A stretch of 64,000 bases of DNA from positions 1,984,001 to 2,048,000 of the forward strand of contig NZ_CP141285.1 in NCBI RefSeq assembly GCF_035319885.1, written 5' to 3'. Shown one piece after another: positions 50,101-58,879 of the stretch. The notes beneath the pieces are model-generated. The model ran no database searches. It saw nothing but the letters and a program-made list of their open reading frames with translations, and was not told the DNA's origin. The DNA is from Altererythrobacter sp. H2. GTDB lineage: Bacteria > Pseudomonadota > Alphaproteobacteria > Sphingomonadales > Sphingomonadaceae. How positions within the stretch are numbered: the stretch's first letter is position 1; every line of letters begins with the position of its first letter. Both the position numbers and the translations under genes were made by a program.

Positions 50101-50919
50101 ATGGATACCGACACGGATGACGTGGAATTGACCCTGGACCTTGAGCCGGAACCCGACCCTGATCCGCTCACCCCGGATACCGCAGGCGATCCCGCCGCCG
50201 AGGCGTTTGCCCGCCTTGAGGGCGAGATGGCCCTGATGCGCCGGGCGGTGCAGCACCTTGCCGCCGAACGCGCAGACATTGTCATCCCCGACTACGGTGC
50301 GACCCTGACCGACTTATTCAAGCGGATGGGCGCGATCAGCGAGAGCCTGAAGGGCATGGCGCGCCATCCAGCATTGCAGATGACACCTGAGAGCATTGGT
50401 CAGCGGATCGCCGCAACAGCAGAATCAGCGCGGCGCAGCGATCAGGACAGGATCAGTCAGGCCCGGAGCGACTTGATCCACGCCGCTCAGGAGATGCGCA
50501 GCGTCACGGCCCATGCGCGCACTGCCGCCGAGCAGCAGCATCAACTCTACCAGGTAGCAGGCGGAGCCGTGCTCGCTGGTATCTTGCTCTGGTCTTTCCT
50601 TCCCGGCACCATTGCTCGCGCGATGCCGGATAACTGGCACTGGCCAGAGCGCATGGCGGCGCGGGTCGTGGGCGCGCCCTCACGCTGGGATGCAGGCGCG
50701 CGGCTGATGCAGAGCGACAGCCCTGAGGCATGGAATGCACTGGTGCAGGCCTCTGACATCCAGCGCGACAACAGAGATACCATTGACGCTTGCCGGAAGA
50801 CCGCTGCAACATCGCAGCAGCCAGTGCGATGCACCCTCAAGATTCGTCCGGACAGCTCAGAGAGCAAGACAGCAACAACGCGAGAGGGGGCCGCGCAACG
50901 ATCCCACAGAGGAGCATAA
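50101..50919 (+). CDS. DUF6118-like membrane protein following traA
   Basis: 272 aa, ATG with AGGAGAAA upstream. An acidic N-terminus (DVELTLDLEPEPDPDP), a coiled-coil-like middle (ARLEGEMALMRRAVQHLAAERAD) and one membrane segment (YQVAGGAVLAGILLWSFLPG) before a periplasmic or cytoplasmic tail. Proteins like this commonly accompany traA in sphingomonad mobilisation modules. Function unknown. Last gene of the element. Confidence 0.8.
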   Translation: MDTDTDDVELTLDLEPEPDPDPLTPDTAGDPAAEAFARLEGEMALMRRAVQHLAAERADIVIPDYGATLTDLFKRMGAISESLKGMARHPALQMTPESIGQRIAATAESARRSDQDRISQARSDLIHAAQEMRSVTAHARTAAEQQHQLYQVAGGAVLAGILLWSFLPGTIARAMPDNWHWPERMAARVVGAPSRWDAGARLMQSDSPEAWNALVQASDIQRDNRDTIDACRKTAATSQQPVRCTLKIRPDSSESKTATTREGAAQRSHRGA

Positions 50920-50940
50920 CAGCCCATTCCGACCCGCACA

Positions 50941-50960
50941 AAATGTGGGAACAAATGTGG
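50941..50960. repeat. probable integrase arm sites, right end
   Basis: AAATGTGGGAAC at 50941-50952, identical to 38891-38902, followed immediately by a further AAATGTGG. About 60-80 bp inside attR. Same orientation as the left copy. Confidence 0.5.
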
Positions 50961-51019
50961 TTTCGATTTTCCGGAAAAGTCATTTTGTCTTTTGAAAACA
51001 AACCGATAAATGACTTGAA

Positions 51020-51096
51020 TGGTAGCGGAGGAGGGACTCGAACCCCCGACACGCGGATTATGATTCCGCTGCTCTAACCGGCTGAGCTACTCCGCC
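51020..51096 (-). tRNA. tRNA-Met (anticodon CAT, elongator type)
   Basis: 77-nt cloverleaf with encoded CCA: acceptor GGCGGAG pairing with CTCCGCT (G-T at the end), D-arm AGCTCAGCCGGTTAGAGC, anticodon stem-loop GCGGA-ATCATAA-TCCGC with CAT at positions 34-36, T-arm GGGGGTTCGAGTCCC T. The 3' 15 bp are the attR core of the integrated element, so the gene remains intact after integration. CAT could also be a lysidine-modified tRNA-Ile, but the body matches elongator Met. Confidence 0.93.
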
Positions 51097-51263
51097 CCGT
51101 GGGCAGGCCGTGCGTTGAGCAGGGCCCCGGTTGGTCTGCACCCGATGAGTGCAGGCGGCGCATTTAGGGCCGGGATCGGGTCCGGTCAACTGGCCAGAAG
51201 ACGATTTTCAAGCAGGCTGGCAAAGCAGGAGGGCAATCCGCCAGAAGGCTCAGGAACGTGACC

Positions 51264-51788
51264 TCATGCGCCCTGCCCTTTGCCTCTGAACGGAAACTCC
51301 CCAGCAGCCTCCCACGGACCGCCCCGGTAAAGGTGGAGCCCCAGGCCCCGGAAGGCAAAAGCACGCGGTTCAATGACCGGTTCGAGCTGCTCTTTCAACG
51401 TGCGCGCTTCGGCAGGGGTGACCTTGTTCTGGATCGTGACGTGCAGGCGCGGCCGATGGCTGTCCTGAGGTGTCAGGATGCCGTGAAACCGCTCTGCCAA
51501 CCGGTCCCGCAGGGAAAGCATGGCCGGGCTTTCGATCCGCAAGGCTGTGCCCCGGCCGAGAGAGATCAGGCCGCTCAGCCGCGCCTGGACGGGAGCCAGC
51601 GCAGACGCCTCCCCGGCCAGCGCCGCCCTGACTTCGCGTTCGCTCGACGGAGGCAGCGCATGAAACAGGGTGACGTGGGCTTCCAGATAGTTGCGCTCGG
51701 GCGGGAAATGCTGCGTTCGCAATGCGGTGGCCCAGCGATGCAGATCCGCCGGAAGCAAGGCTGTCACGATCAGGGGCGGCAGGACCAT
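51264..51788 (-). CDS. 2'-5' RNA ligase / RNA 2',3'-cyclic phosphodiesterase family protein
   Basis: 174 aa with the two HxTx motifs of the 2H phosphoesterase superfamily: HVTLFHALPP near residue 38 and HVTIQNKVTP near 115. LigT/ThpR-like proteins hydrolyse 2',3'-cyclic phosphates on RNA and can ligate halves in vitro. Convergent neighbours are the tRNA-Met and the sulfatase gene; it is typical chromosomal background. Confidence 0.85.
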   Translation of the reverse strand: MVLPPLIVTALLPADLHRWATALRTQHFPPERNYLEAHVTLFHALPPSSEREVRAALAGEASALAPVQARLSGLISLGRGTALRIESPAMLSLRDRLAERFHGILTPQDSHRPRLHVTIQNKVTPAEARTLKEQLEPVIEPRAFAFRGLGLHLYRGGPWEAAGEFPFRGKGQGA

Positions 51789-51887
51789 GGGGCGAGCTTA
51801 GTGCGAATTTGCCCGCTCGCCCAGCCGCACCCTTGTAAGAAATACTTAGGGTTGGCAGAAACGGCGCAACAATAAGGGGAGAGGGTC

Positions 51888-53846
51888 ATGAAAAAGGAAT
51901 GGCGCCGGGCAGGCGCAGGGTTGGCAGCGCTCGCTTTTGCGACAACGGCGAGCGCCGCACAGGCCGAGGTCAAGCCCGCATCGGGCACAACCACGGCCGC
52001 GCAGGAAGCAGCTGCGGGCATCCTGCCGCCGGATGGTACCCGCGATGCCGCGTTCTCGACCCAGGGCTTCCTTGCCACCCGCAGCGACCCGATCATCCGC
52101 AATGCGCAGGGCCAGCCAGTCTGGAACCTGGCCGGCTATGCCTTTGTCGAGGGCGAGGCTCCGGCAACCGTCCATCCCAGCCTGTGGCGGCATATGCGCC
52201 ATCTGAAGCACCACGGGCTGTACCAGGTGTCCGACAACGTCTGGCAGGTGCGCGGGTTCGACCTGTCCAACATGACCGTGGTGCGCGGCCATAATGGCTG
52301 GATCGTGATCGATCCGCTCACCGGTGTGGAGGTCGCAAAGGCCGCGATGGAGCTGGTCAATGCGACGCTGGGGCAACGCCCGGTCAGCGCCGTGATCTAT
52401 TCGCACAGCCATGCCGACCATTTCGGCGGGGTGCGCGGGGTGATTGATCCGGCAGATGTCGCCGCGGGCAAGGTTGCGGTGATCGCGCCTGAAGGCTTCA
52501 TGGAAGAAGCGACCTCGGAAAATGTCATGGCCGGCGGCGCGATGATGCGGCGGGCCGCTTATCAGTTCGGCACCGGGCTCACGCCAGGCGCGACCGGGAC
52601 GATGGGCAGCGGGATCGGCATGGCGGTATCGGGCGGCACACTGTCGCTCATCGCGCCGACCGAGACCGTTGCCCGCACCGGCGAGACCCGCGTGGTGGAC
52701 GGAGGGGAGCTGGAGTTCCAGATCGTTTCGGGCAGCGAGGCTCCGGCCGAATTCAACGTGTTCGTGGCGCCCGAGCGGATCTTCCTCGCCGCCGAAATCG
52801 CCACCTGCACCATGCACAACATCCTGACCCCGCGCGGGGCCAAGGTGCGCGACACGCGGGCCTGGGCACATTTCCTTGACGAGGCGGCGACGCGTTATGC
52901 GCCGCGCAGCGAGGCGGTAATTTCCAGCCACTGCTGGCCCATCTTCGGGCAGGACGAAGGCACGGCGTGGCTGGCCGCCCAGCGCGACAACTACCGCTAT
53001 CTCCACGACCAGACCGTGCGGCGGATGAACCGGGGCGAGACCATGGCGGAGATCGCCGAGGCGCTCGCCCTGCCCCCGCAGCTGGCGGGCGAATGGGCCA
53101 ACCGCGGCTATTACGGCACCTACAGCCACAACGCGAAGGCGATCTACCAGTTCTACCTTGGCTGGTACGACGCGGTGCCGGCCCACCTTCACCCCCACCC
53201 GCCGGTGGAGCGGGCACGGCGGATGATCGAGGCGATCGGCGGCGCAGACCGTGCGCTGGCACTGGCCCGCACCGCCATGGCGCGAGGGGATTACCGCTGG
53301 TCATCGGACCTGCTCCAGAACCTGGTGTTCGCACAAGCCGATCATGCCGAAGCGAAGGCGCTGCTGGCGGACAGTTACGAACAGCAAGGCTACCAGTCGG
53401 AAAGCGCAATCTGGCGTAACCAGTTCCTCGCCGCCGCCAGTGACTTGCGCGGTGGCCCGCGCCAGGTGTCCAATTCCCAAAGCGCAGATCTGATCGGGGC
53501 CATTTCGACAGCGGAGTTGCTCGATTCGGCCGCCACCCGGTTCGCGCCGGAGCGGTTCGGAATGCGCAAGCTGATCGTCGCGCTCGACCTTACAGACCGA
53601 AAGGAGCTCGCCGCATTGGAAGCCAACGGCAGCGTGCTGATCGGGCGGGTCGGGCAGGCCCCGTCCCGGCCCGATGTCACTGTGCGCGGCCCGCGCGCCC
53701 TGGTGCTGGCAATGCTGTTCCTGAAGCAGCCGGTTGCCGCGATGCAGGCAGCGGGCCTGCAGGTGGAAGGCGATGCCGCGGCCCTGCAGGGCCTGATCGA
53801 TGCGCTCGACCCGGTTCCGTCTGGCTTCGCGATCGTCGAACCCTGA
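51888..53846 (+). CDS. metallo-beta-lactamase-fold alkyl sulfatase (SdsA1-like)
   Basis: 652 aa. N-terminal signal peptide (MKKEWRRAGAGLAALAFATTASA) indicates export to the periplasm. Metal-binding His173-x-His175-x-Asp177-His178 in YSHSHADHFGG, then AEIATCTMHNILTPRGAKVRD; a dimerisation domain and C-terminal SCP2-like domain follow. The family hydrolyses primary alkyl sulfates such as SDS to alcohol and sulfate. Length and domain order fit SdsA1/BDS1. Confidence 0.9.
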   Translation: MKKEWRRAGAGLAALAFATTASAAQAEVKPASGTTTAAQEAAAGILPPDGTRDAAFSTQGFLATRSDPIIRNAQGQPVWNLAGYAFVEGEAPATVHPSLWRHMRHLKHHGLYQVSDNVWQVRGFDLSNMTVVRGHNGWIVIDPLTGVEVAKAAMELVNATLGQRPVSAVIYSHSHADHFGGVRGVIDPADVAAGKVAVIAPEGFMEEATSENVMAGGAMMRRAAYQFGTGLTPGATGTMGSGIGMAVSGGTLSLIAPTETVARTGETRVVDGGELEFQIVSGSEAPAEFNVFVAPERIFLAAEIATCTMHNILTPRGAKVRDTRAWAHFLDEAATRYAPRSEAVISSHCWPIFGQDEGTAWLAAQRDNYRYLHDQTVRRMNRGETMAEIAEALALPPQLAGEWANRGYYGTYSHNAKAIYQFYLGWYDAVPAHLHPHPPVERARRMIEAIGGADRALALARTAMARGDYRWSSDLLQNLVFAQADHAEAKALLADSYEQQGYQSESAIWRNQFLAAASDLRGGPRQVSNSQSADLIGAISTAELLDSAATRFAPERFGMRKLIVALDLTDRKELAALEANGSVLIGRVGQAPSRPDVTVRGPRALVLAMLFLKQPVAAMQAAGLQVEGDAAALQGLIDALDPVPSGFAIVEP

Positions 53847-53852
53847 GCGGGG

Positions 53853-54824
53853 CTACATCTCGCCCCGTTCACGGCGCAAGGCATACCACTTGTCCACCGC
53901 ACGCTGGTGGGCGGCATAGTCAGCATTGAATTCGTGCCCGCCGCTGCCGTCAGCGACCATGTAGAGCGCGTCTGTCTTGGCTGGATCGAGCACGGCGGCA
54001 ATGCTTTCGCGCCCGGGGTTGGTGATCGGCCCCTTTGGCAGGCCGGCCATCGAGTATGTGTTGTAATCGTTTATCGCGGCAATTTCCGACTTGCGGATAC
54101 GCCGCCCCAGCGGCTTGCCCTTGGTAATGGGGTAGATGATCGTGGGGTCAGCCTGCAGGAACATGCCCTTTTTGACGCGGTTGGAATAGAGGCCCGCGAC
54201 CATGCGCCGCTCGCTGGGCGTGCCGGTTTCCTTCTCGACGATCGAGGCAAGGATCACCGCGTCCCTGACATTGTCGACCGCGATGCCAGGGGCACGCTTG
54301 GGCCAGGCTTCGGCAAGGTAGTTCTGCATCGCCGCCTGCATCCGGGCGAGCACGGCCGTCCGCTCCTCGCCGGACTCAAAGTCATAGGTATCGGGCAGGA
54401 CCGAGCCTTCCACCGGCACCGGGATCTCTCCGGTCAGCTTCTCTTCCGCCATCAGCCGCTCCCAGACGAGGATCGAGGGGATTCCTTCGGGGATGGTGAT
54501 GAACCGGCGAATTACGTCGCCGCTCTGGAAAGCAGACAGGATCTCGCCTTGCCCCATGCCCGGCGTCAGCAGGAACTCGCCCGCCTGAATCGGGCGGGAA
54601 CCGCCCAGCAGCTTCGCCCGGAGCAGGAAACCCCGGCCGGACGAAACCAGCCCTTCATTCTCCAGCTTGCCCGCGACCGAGGTCAGGGTCGAGCCCTGGG
54701 GGATGATGAACGAGGTTTCCTTGTCGATCGTGGCCGAACCAAAGGCGAATGTGCCGGCCAGAACGGCCAGCACCAGCGCCACAGCTGCCAGGATCGCGCC
54801 GCCTTTCCAGCCGATCCGGCGCAT
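53853..54824 (-). CDS. mltG: endolytic murein transglycosylase MltG
   Basis: 323-aa inner-membrane protein: N-terminal membrane anchor (GGAILAAVALVLAVLAGTFAFG), then YceG domain with SIVEKETGTPSERRMVAGLY (the catalytic Glu region), DPTIIYPITKGKPLGRRI and YNTYSMAGLPKGPITNPG. It cuts nascent peptidoglycan strands, releasing chains from synthesis. The start lies 1 bp from the fabF stop, so both are in one operon. Confidence 0.93.
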   Translation of the reverse strand: MRRIGWKGGAILAAVALVLAVLAGTFAFGSATIDKETSFIIPQGSTLTSVAGKLENEGLVSSGRGFLLRAKLLGGSRPIQAGEFLLTPGMGQGEILSAFQSGDVIRRFITIPEGIPSILVWERLMAEEKLTGEIPVPVEGSVLPDTYDFESGEERTAVLARMQAAMQNYLAEAWPKRAPGIAVDNVRDAVILASIVEKETGTPSERRMVAGLYSNRVKKGMFLQADPTIIYPITKGKPLGRRIRKSEIAAINDYNTYSMAGLPKGPITNPGRESIAAVLDPAKTDALYMVADGSGGHEFNADYAAHQRAVDKWYALRRERGEM

Positions 54825-54825
54825 G

Positions 54826-56085
54826 TCAGTCGACCTTCTTCAACACCAGCGAGGCATTGGTGCCGCCAAAGCCGAAGCTGTTGTTGAGCACGGCGCGCAC
54901 GGTGCGCTTCTTGGCTGTGTGCGGAACCAGGTCAACGCCCTCGGTGCCCTCATCCGGATTGTCGAGGTTGAGCGTGGGCGGCACGATCTGGTCGCGAATG
55001 GCAAGGATGCAGAAGATTGCCTCCACCGCGCCGGCACCGCCCAGCAGGTGGCCGATGGCCGACTTGGTGCTGCTCATCGATGCGCCGGTCAGGTCGTCAC
55101 CCAGCACCCGCTTGACTGCGGCCAGTTCGATCGTGTCGGCCATGGTGCTGGTGCCGTGGGCATTGACGTAGTCGATGTCGCCCGGGGTCATGCCGGCCTT
55201 CTTCAGGGCCATGCGCATGGCAAGCTCAGCACCCTTGCCCTCAGGGTGAGGGGCGGTGACATGGTAGGCATCGCCCGACAGGCCATAACCGACCACTTCG
55301 GCATAGATCTTCGCGCCGCGCGCCTTGGCGTGCTCGTAATCCTCCAGCACCACCACGCCTGCACCTTCGCCCATGACGAAGCCATCACGGTCCTTGTCAT
55401 AGGGGCGGCTGGCCTGCTCGGGCCGGTCATTCATGCTCATGTTGAGCGCGCGTGCCTGCGCAAAACCGGCCACGCCAAGCGGGTTGATCGTGCCTTCCGC
55501 CCCGCCCGCCAGCATCACGTCGGCATCGCCATCGCGGATCATCCGGGCGGCATCGCCAATAGAGTGTGCGCCCGTGGAACAGGCGGTCACCACGGCATGG
55601 TTCGGCCCCATCAGGCCATACTTGATCGAGACCTGACCGGAGATCAGGTTGATCAGGCGGCCATGGACGAAGTGCGGGCTGACCCTTCCCGGGCCCTTTT
55701 CAGCCAGCACCAGCGATTCGCTTTCGATCCCGGGAAGGCCGCCGATGCCCGATCCGATCGAGCATCCGGTACGCTCTTTCAGATCATCGCTCATGACTGA
55801 AAGACCGGCGTCTTCGAGCGCCTGCCCTGCTGCATCGATCCCGTAGATAATGAACGGATCGACCTGGCGCTGGACCTTGTGGTCAACGCGCTTGTCCGGA
55901 TCGAAGCCCCAGGGATGATCCTTCGGCTTGACCTCGCAGGCAATGGTGCACTTCTGGTTCGAGGCATCGAACCGGGTGATTGGCCCGGCTCCGCTCTTGC
56001 CGGCGATCAGGTTCGCCCAGGTCGTCTCGACATCGCCGCCAAGGGGAGTGACGAGTCCCAGACCGGTTACGACCACACGACGCAT
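54826..56085 (-). CDS. fabF: 3-oxoacyl-[ACP] synthase II (FabF)
   Basis: 419 aa from ATG 56085, chosen for GGAGAACAAC upstream and the conserved MRRVVVTGLGLVTPLGG start. Catalytic Cys in VTACSTGAHSIG, His in NAHGTSTMADTIE and His in KSAIGHLLGGAGAVEA; complete thiolase fold. It extends acyl-ACP in type II fatty acid synthesis. Preceded by acpP and followed by mltG, the usual order. Confidence 0.95.
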   Translation of the reverse strand: MRRVVVTGLGLVTPLGGDVETTWANLIAGKSGAGPITRFDASNQKCTIACEVKPKDHPWGFDPDKRVDHKVQRQVDPFIIYGIDAAGQALEDAGLSVMSDDLKERTGCSIGSGIGGLPGIESESLVLAEKGPGRVSPHFVHGRLINLISGQVSIKYGLMGPNHAVVTACSTGAHSIGDAARMIRDGDADVMLAGGAEGTINPLGVAGFAQARALNMSMNDRPEQASRPYDKDRDGFVMGEGAGVVVLEDYEHAKARGAKIYAEVVGYGLSGDAYHVTAPHPEGKGAELAMRMALKKAGMTPGDIDYVNAHGTSTMADTIELAAVKRVLGDDLTGASMSSTKSAIGHLLGGAGAVEAIFCILAIRDQIVPPTLNLDNPDEGTEGVDLVPHTAKKRTVRAVLNNSFGFGGTNASLVLKKVD

Positions 56086-56124
56086 GTTGTTCTCCGCCAA
56101 AGGGAAATTCTCCGCTAAATGACA

Positions 56125-56156
56125 ACAGGCCCGGCCCGCGGAGGGGTCGGGCCTGT
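56125..56156 (-). terminator. hairpin between acpP and fabF, possible attenuator
   Basis: ACAGGCCCG (56125-56133) pairs with CGGGCCTGT (56148-56156) with further internal GC pairing. No T-tract follows on the minus strand, so partial termination or mRNA processing between acpP and fabF is more likely than a strong terminator. Confidence 0.45.
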
Positions 56157-56195
56157 CAGGTCCTGCCCGTCAGGGCAGGTGAAGCGCAAGGACTA

Positions 56196-56432
56196 TCAGC
56201 CCTTGTGCTCTTCGATGTACTTGGTCGCGTCACCAACGGTGGTGATCTTCTCGGCCGCATCGTCAGGGATTTCGACGCCGAATTCCTCTTCGAACGCCAT
56301 CACCAGCTCGACGATGTCGAGGCTGTCTGCACCCAGATCGTCGATGAAGCTGGCTTCCTGGGTCACCTTGTCGGCTTCCACGCCGAGATGCTCGACAACA
56401 ATCTTCTGCACGCGTTCAGCGGTGTCGCTCAT
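56196..56432 (-). CDS. acpP: acyl carrier protein
   Basis: 78-aa ACP from ATG 56432, with AAAAGGG upstream. Phosphopantetheine Ser in [20 protein letters not shown] and the conserved [11 protein letters not shown] segment; strongly acidic. Carries growing acyl chains. The upstream in-frame extension to 56501 is not conserved in the family. Confidence 0.95.
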   Translation of the reverse strand: MSDTAERVQKIVVEHLGVEADKVTQEASFIDDLGADSLDIVELVMAFEEEFGVEIPDDAAEKITTVGDATKYIEEHKG

Positions 56433-56538
56433 GTACGAATTCCCTTTTGGAGCTGTTGGTTTCTTTGCTGTCGCCCTAATGAACGCCGGGGCCGCTGGCA
56501 AGTGCCGAGCCTTGGCAATTCACACGCCTCGCCAAACC

Positions 56539-57051
56539 CTATTTCAGCGCCATCGCATCGGCGGGGGTGACGACGATCACCACCCGGCGATTTTGCGAGC
56601 GGCCTTCCTCGCTGTCGTTCGGCGCCACCGGATCGAGCGCGCCCATTCCGCGCACGCGCATGGCCGTGCCGATGAGCCCGCCATCCACCAGGGCACGGCT
56701 TACCGCCTCGGCGCGCCGCTGGGACAGGAGCAGGTTGTATTCCGCCCCGCCCTCGGCGGAGGCATGGCCTTCCACCCCGGCGCTGCGGATGCCGACGCCC
56801 GCCAGCTCGCGGCCCAGTTCACCCAGCATGGCGCTTGTCTCTCCCTGAAGCTCGCTGCTGTCGAACCCGAACAGCACCCTGTTCTGCAGGCCGAGCAGGT
56901 AATTGCCGCCCTGCTCGCGGAACCCCTTACTCTCCAGCACGGCAACCTGCTGCGCCGAGAACGGCGCAGGCGGCACGGTCTGGCACGCCGTCAGGATTGC
57001 CGAGGCCAGGACGGACAGGATCAGCGCCCTCCTAGGAAACTTCGCACTCAT
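56539..57051 (-). CDS. yfiB: OmpA-family lipoprotein, YfiB-like
   Basis: 170 aa from ATG 57051. Lipoprotein signal with lipobox LTAC, then an OmpA C-terminal peptidoglycan-binding domain (RVLFGFDSSELQ, VEGHASAEGGAEYN, LLSQRRAEAVSRALV, SQNRRVVIVV). It follows a YfiN-like cyclase gene with 20-bp overlap and a YfiR gene, so it corresponds to YfiB, which sequesters YfiR at the outer membrane and thereby activates the cyclase. Confidence 0.85.
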   Translation of the reverse strand: MSAKFPRRALILSVLASAILTACQTVPPAPFSAQQVAVLESKGFREQGGNYLLGLQNRVLFGFDSSELQGETSAMLGELGRELAGVGIRSAGVEGHASAEGGAEYNLLLSQRRAEAVSRALVDGGLIGTAMRVRGMGALDPVAPNDSEEGRSQNRRVVIVVTPADAMALK

Positions 57052-58263
57052 CCGATTTCTCTCCCCGTTTTTCCTGGTACATCCGCTTGTCGGCCGCCCG
57101 CACCAAGGCGCGGGGTGTGGTGCCATCGAGCGGGTAGGTGGCAACGCCAATGCTGAGTTGCAGCGTCCGCTCGACCTGCAAGGCAATGCTGACCGGCTCT
57201 TCCATCATCGCGCGAACCCGGGCCGTCACCCGGCTGATCGCTTCGGTCGACACCAGATTGTCGAGCACGATGGCGAACTCGTCTCCGCCCAAACGGAAAA
57301 CACGGTCTTTCTCGCGAATGCTCCGCCGCAACCGTTCGGCGATGGTACAGATGACCGCATCGCCGACATCGTGCCCGTGGCTGTCATTGATCGCCTTGAA
57401 ATCGTTGCAATCGAGATAGAGCAGCGCGACCTGGCGGCCTGACAACTGGGCAATCTTGAGCGCCGCTTCCAGCATCCGTTCGAACCGGGCGCGGTTGCCC
57501 AGGCCTGTCAGCGGGTCATGATCGGCGCGTATCGCCAGTTCCGCATTCTCGCTCGCCAGGCTGTCATACCAGCTCTCAAGTTCCTCCAGCAGGGCATTGA
57601 AGTCACCGGCGAACCGGTCGATCTCGACCACGCCGGATTGTTCGAGACGGCGGGAAAAACGCCGCTCGTTGCGCACTTCGTGGGCGATCAGGGCCACACG
57701 TTCCAGCGGCGCGGCAATGCTTTCCTCCAGCCGGCGCGCCAGGATGCGCGTTGCCAGCACGGTAATCCCCAGGCAGCACAGGGCGATGATCAGGGCCGAA
57801 AGCGCGTGAGCATGGTCTTGAGGCTGCCCGTCACGGTCACGCTGCCGATCCGCTGGCCCTTGAAGGAAATGTCCTGGGTGACCGGGCCGAGCCAGAGCGC
57901 GCTGGCCCACGAGGGCCTTGTCTCGATCGGGCTGGTGCCCGGGCGCTGCCAGCGGGCGAAGCTCTGCCCCTCGCCATTGCGGACTTCCACCAGCGCGAGA
58001 TTGTCGCTCTTGCCGAGGTGGTCGATCAGTGTCTGGGCCGCCTTGCGGTCACCGAACACCAGTGCCGGCTCGACCGAATAGGCCAAAGAGCGGGCAGAGA
58101 GCATCACGTTTTCGGCCGCATAACCCCGGATCGCATAAATCCCGCTGACCATCAGCGACACCGAAGCGAGGAACACGGCCAGCAGGACCAGCCGCAGGTG
58201 CCCCCTTGAGAGGATAGCCCTCAGTGTCTGGGTCCTGCTCTCTCTTGCCGACAACCTGTTCAT
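57032..58263 (-). pseudogene. yfiN: YfiN/TpbB-like membrane diguanylate cyclase with an internal frameshift
   Basis: Two frames together encode one protein. The 5' frame (58263-57790) has a first membrane segment (LVLLAVFLASVSLMVSGIYAI) and a CHASE8-like periplasmic sensor (NVMLSARSLAYSVEPALVFGD), stopping after LKTML. The 3' frame (continuing to 57032) has the second membrane segment (SALIIALCCLGITVLATRIL), a HAMP-like stretch and a GGDEF domain with intact RLGGDEFAIVLDN and DPLTGLGNRARFERML. The switch is a single-base shift near 57795-57810. It could be a mutation, an assembly error or recoding. The start overlaps yfiR (ATGA). Confidence 0.8.
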
Positions 58264-58814
58264 CGCGACACTCCCGCCCCAAGCCGCAGCACCCGTGGAT
58301 CAATCCGCACCTGCGAATTGGCCACGGCATCGATATCCAGCCGGAACGACAGCGCGTCGGCCTCGAACAGCAGGCAGAACATCGCCCGGCTGCGGCAGGC
58401 CGGGTCGTTCTCGGCGATGGTCAGGACAGCCGACCCCCGCATACGGGCGGTAACTGCGCGCTGCTGCTCCAGCGAAAGGCGCCCGAGATAGACGATTTCG
58501 CAACCGGCCGGCCCGGCTGCCTCGGCGCTGACTTCGCTGGCCCGGATTCCGGCAGCGCGAAGAGCCGCCCCGGAGAGAAGGTCGCCCGCATGGTCCGCCG
58601 GCCCCACCACACAAGCGCGGAGGCTGGCACGGTCGCCCGGCCAGCGGGTGTATTCCACCACCGAACGCACCAGCCGGGCCACAGCCGGGCTGTACGGGTC
58701 AGCCTCGTTGCCCAGCGGCAAGCCGACTTCAGTCGGTGCCGGTGCCGCAGCGAGCGACAAGGGCAGCAGCCAGCCTGACAAGGATGATGCAATCGCGACC
58801 AGTTTTCCCCCCAA
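58260..58814 (-). CDS. yfiR: YfiR-family periplasmic repressor of diguanylate cyclase
   Basis: 184 aa with a signal peptide (SSLSGWLLPLSLAAAPA) and the YfiR/DUF4154 fold: VARLVRSVVEYTRWPG, RACVVGPADHAG, GCEIVYLG, and DPACRSRAMFCLLFEAD. Four cysteines (68, 105, 140, 147) match the disulfide-forming set of the family. It binds and silences the YfiN periplasmic domain. First gene of the yfiRNB operon. Confidence 0.88.
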   Translation of the reverse strand: MGGKLVAIASSLSGWLLPLSLAAAPAPTEVGLPLGNEADPYSPAVARLVRSVVEYTRWPGDRASLRACVVGPADHAGDLLSGAALRAAGIRASEVSAEAAGPAGCEIVYLGRLSLEQQRAVTARMRGSAVLTIAENDPACRSRAMFCLLFEADALSFRLDIDAVANSQVRIDPRVLRLGAGVSR

Positions 58815-58879
58815 CCTGCCGAGACGATGGCGCCCGGCTTTCCGGTGCGCCCCGCCAAGGCTGGCTCATTCCTGCAAGT

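Larger units (their letters stand above)
38760..51034. mobile_element. integrative mobilisable element in tRNA-Met(CAT), about 12.3 kb
   Basis: Bounded by the direct repeat TGGTAGCGGAGGAGG at 38760-38774 and 51020-51034; the right copy is the 3' end of the tRNA-Met gene. It contains an intact tyrosine integrase next to the left end, AlpA regulators, an MmeI-like restriction-modification enzyme, zinc-ribbon protein, CorA, a methyltransferase, TraD/TraC, an oriT-like site, TraA relaxase and a DUF6118-like protein. There are no genes for a mating-pair apparatus or coupling protein, so it is classed as mobilisable rather than self-transmissible. Confidence 0.85.

Noticed and set aside
57790-57910. 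possible programmed frameshift signal in the yfiN-like gene
   Set aside because: No classical slippery heptamer or downstream stimulatory structure could be identified; a mutation or sequencing error is the simpler explanation.
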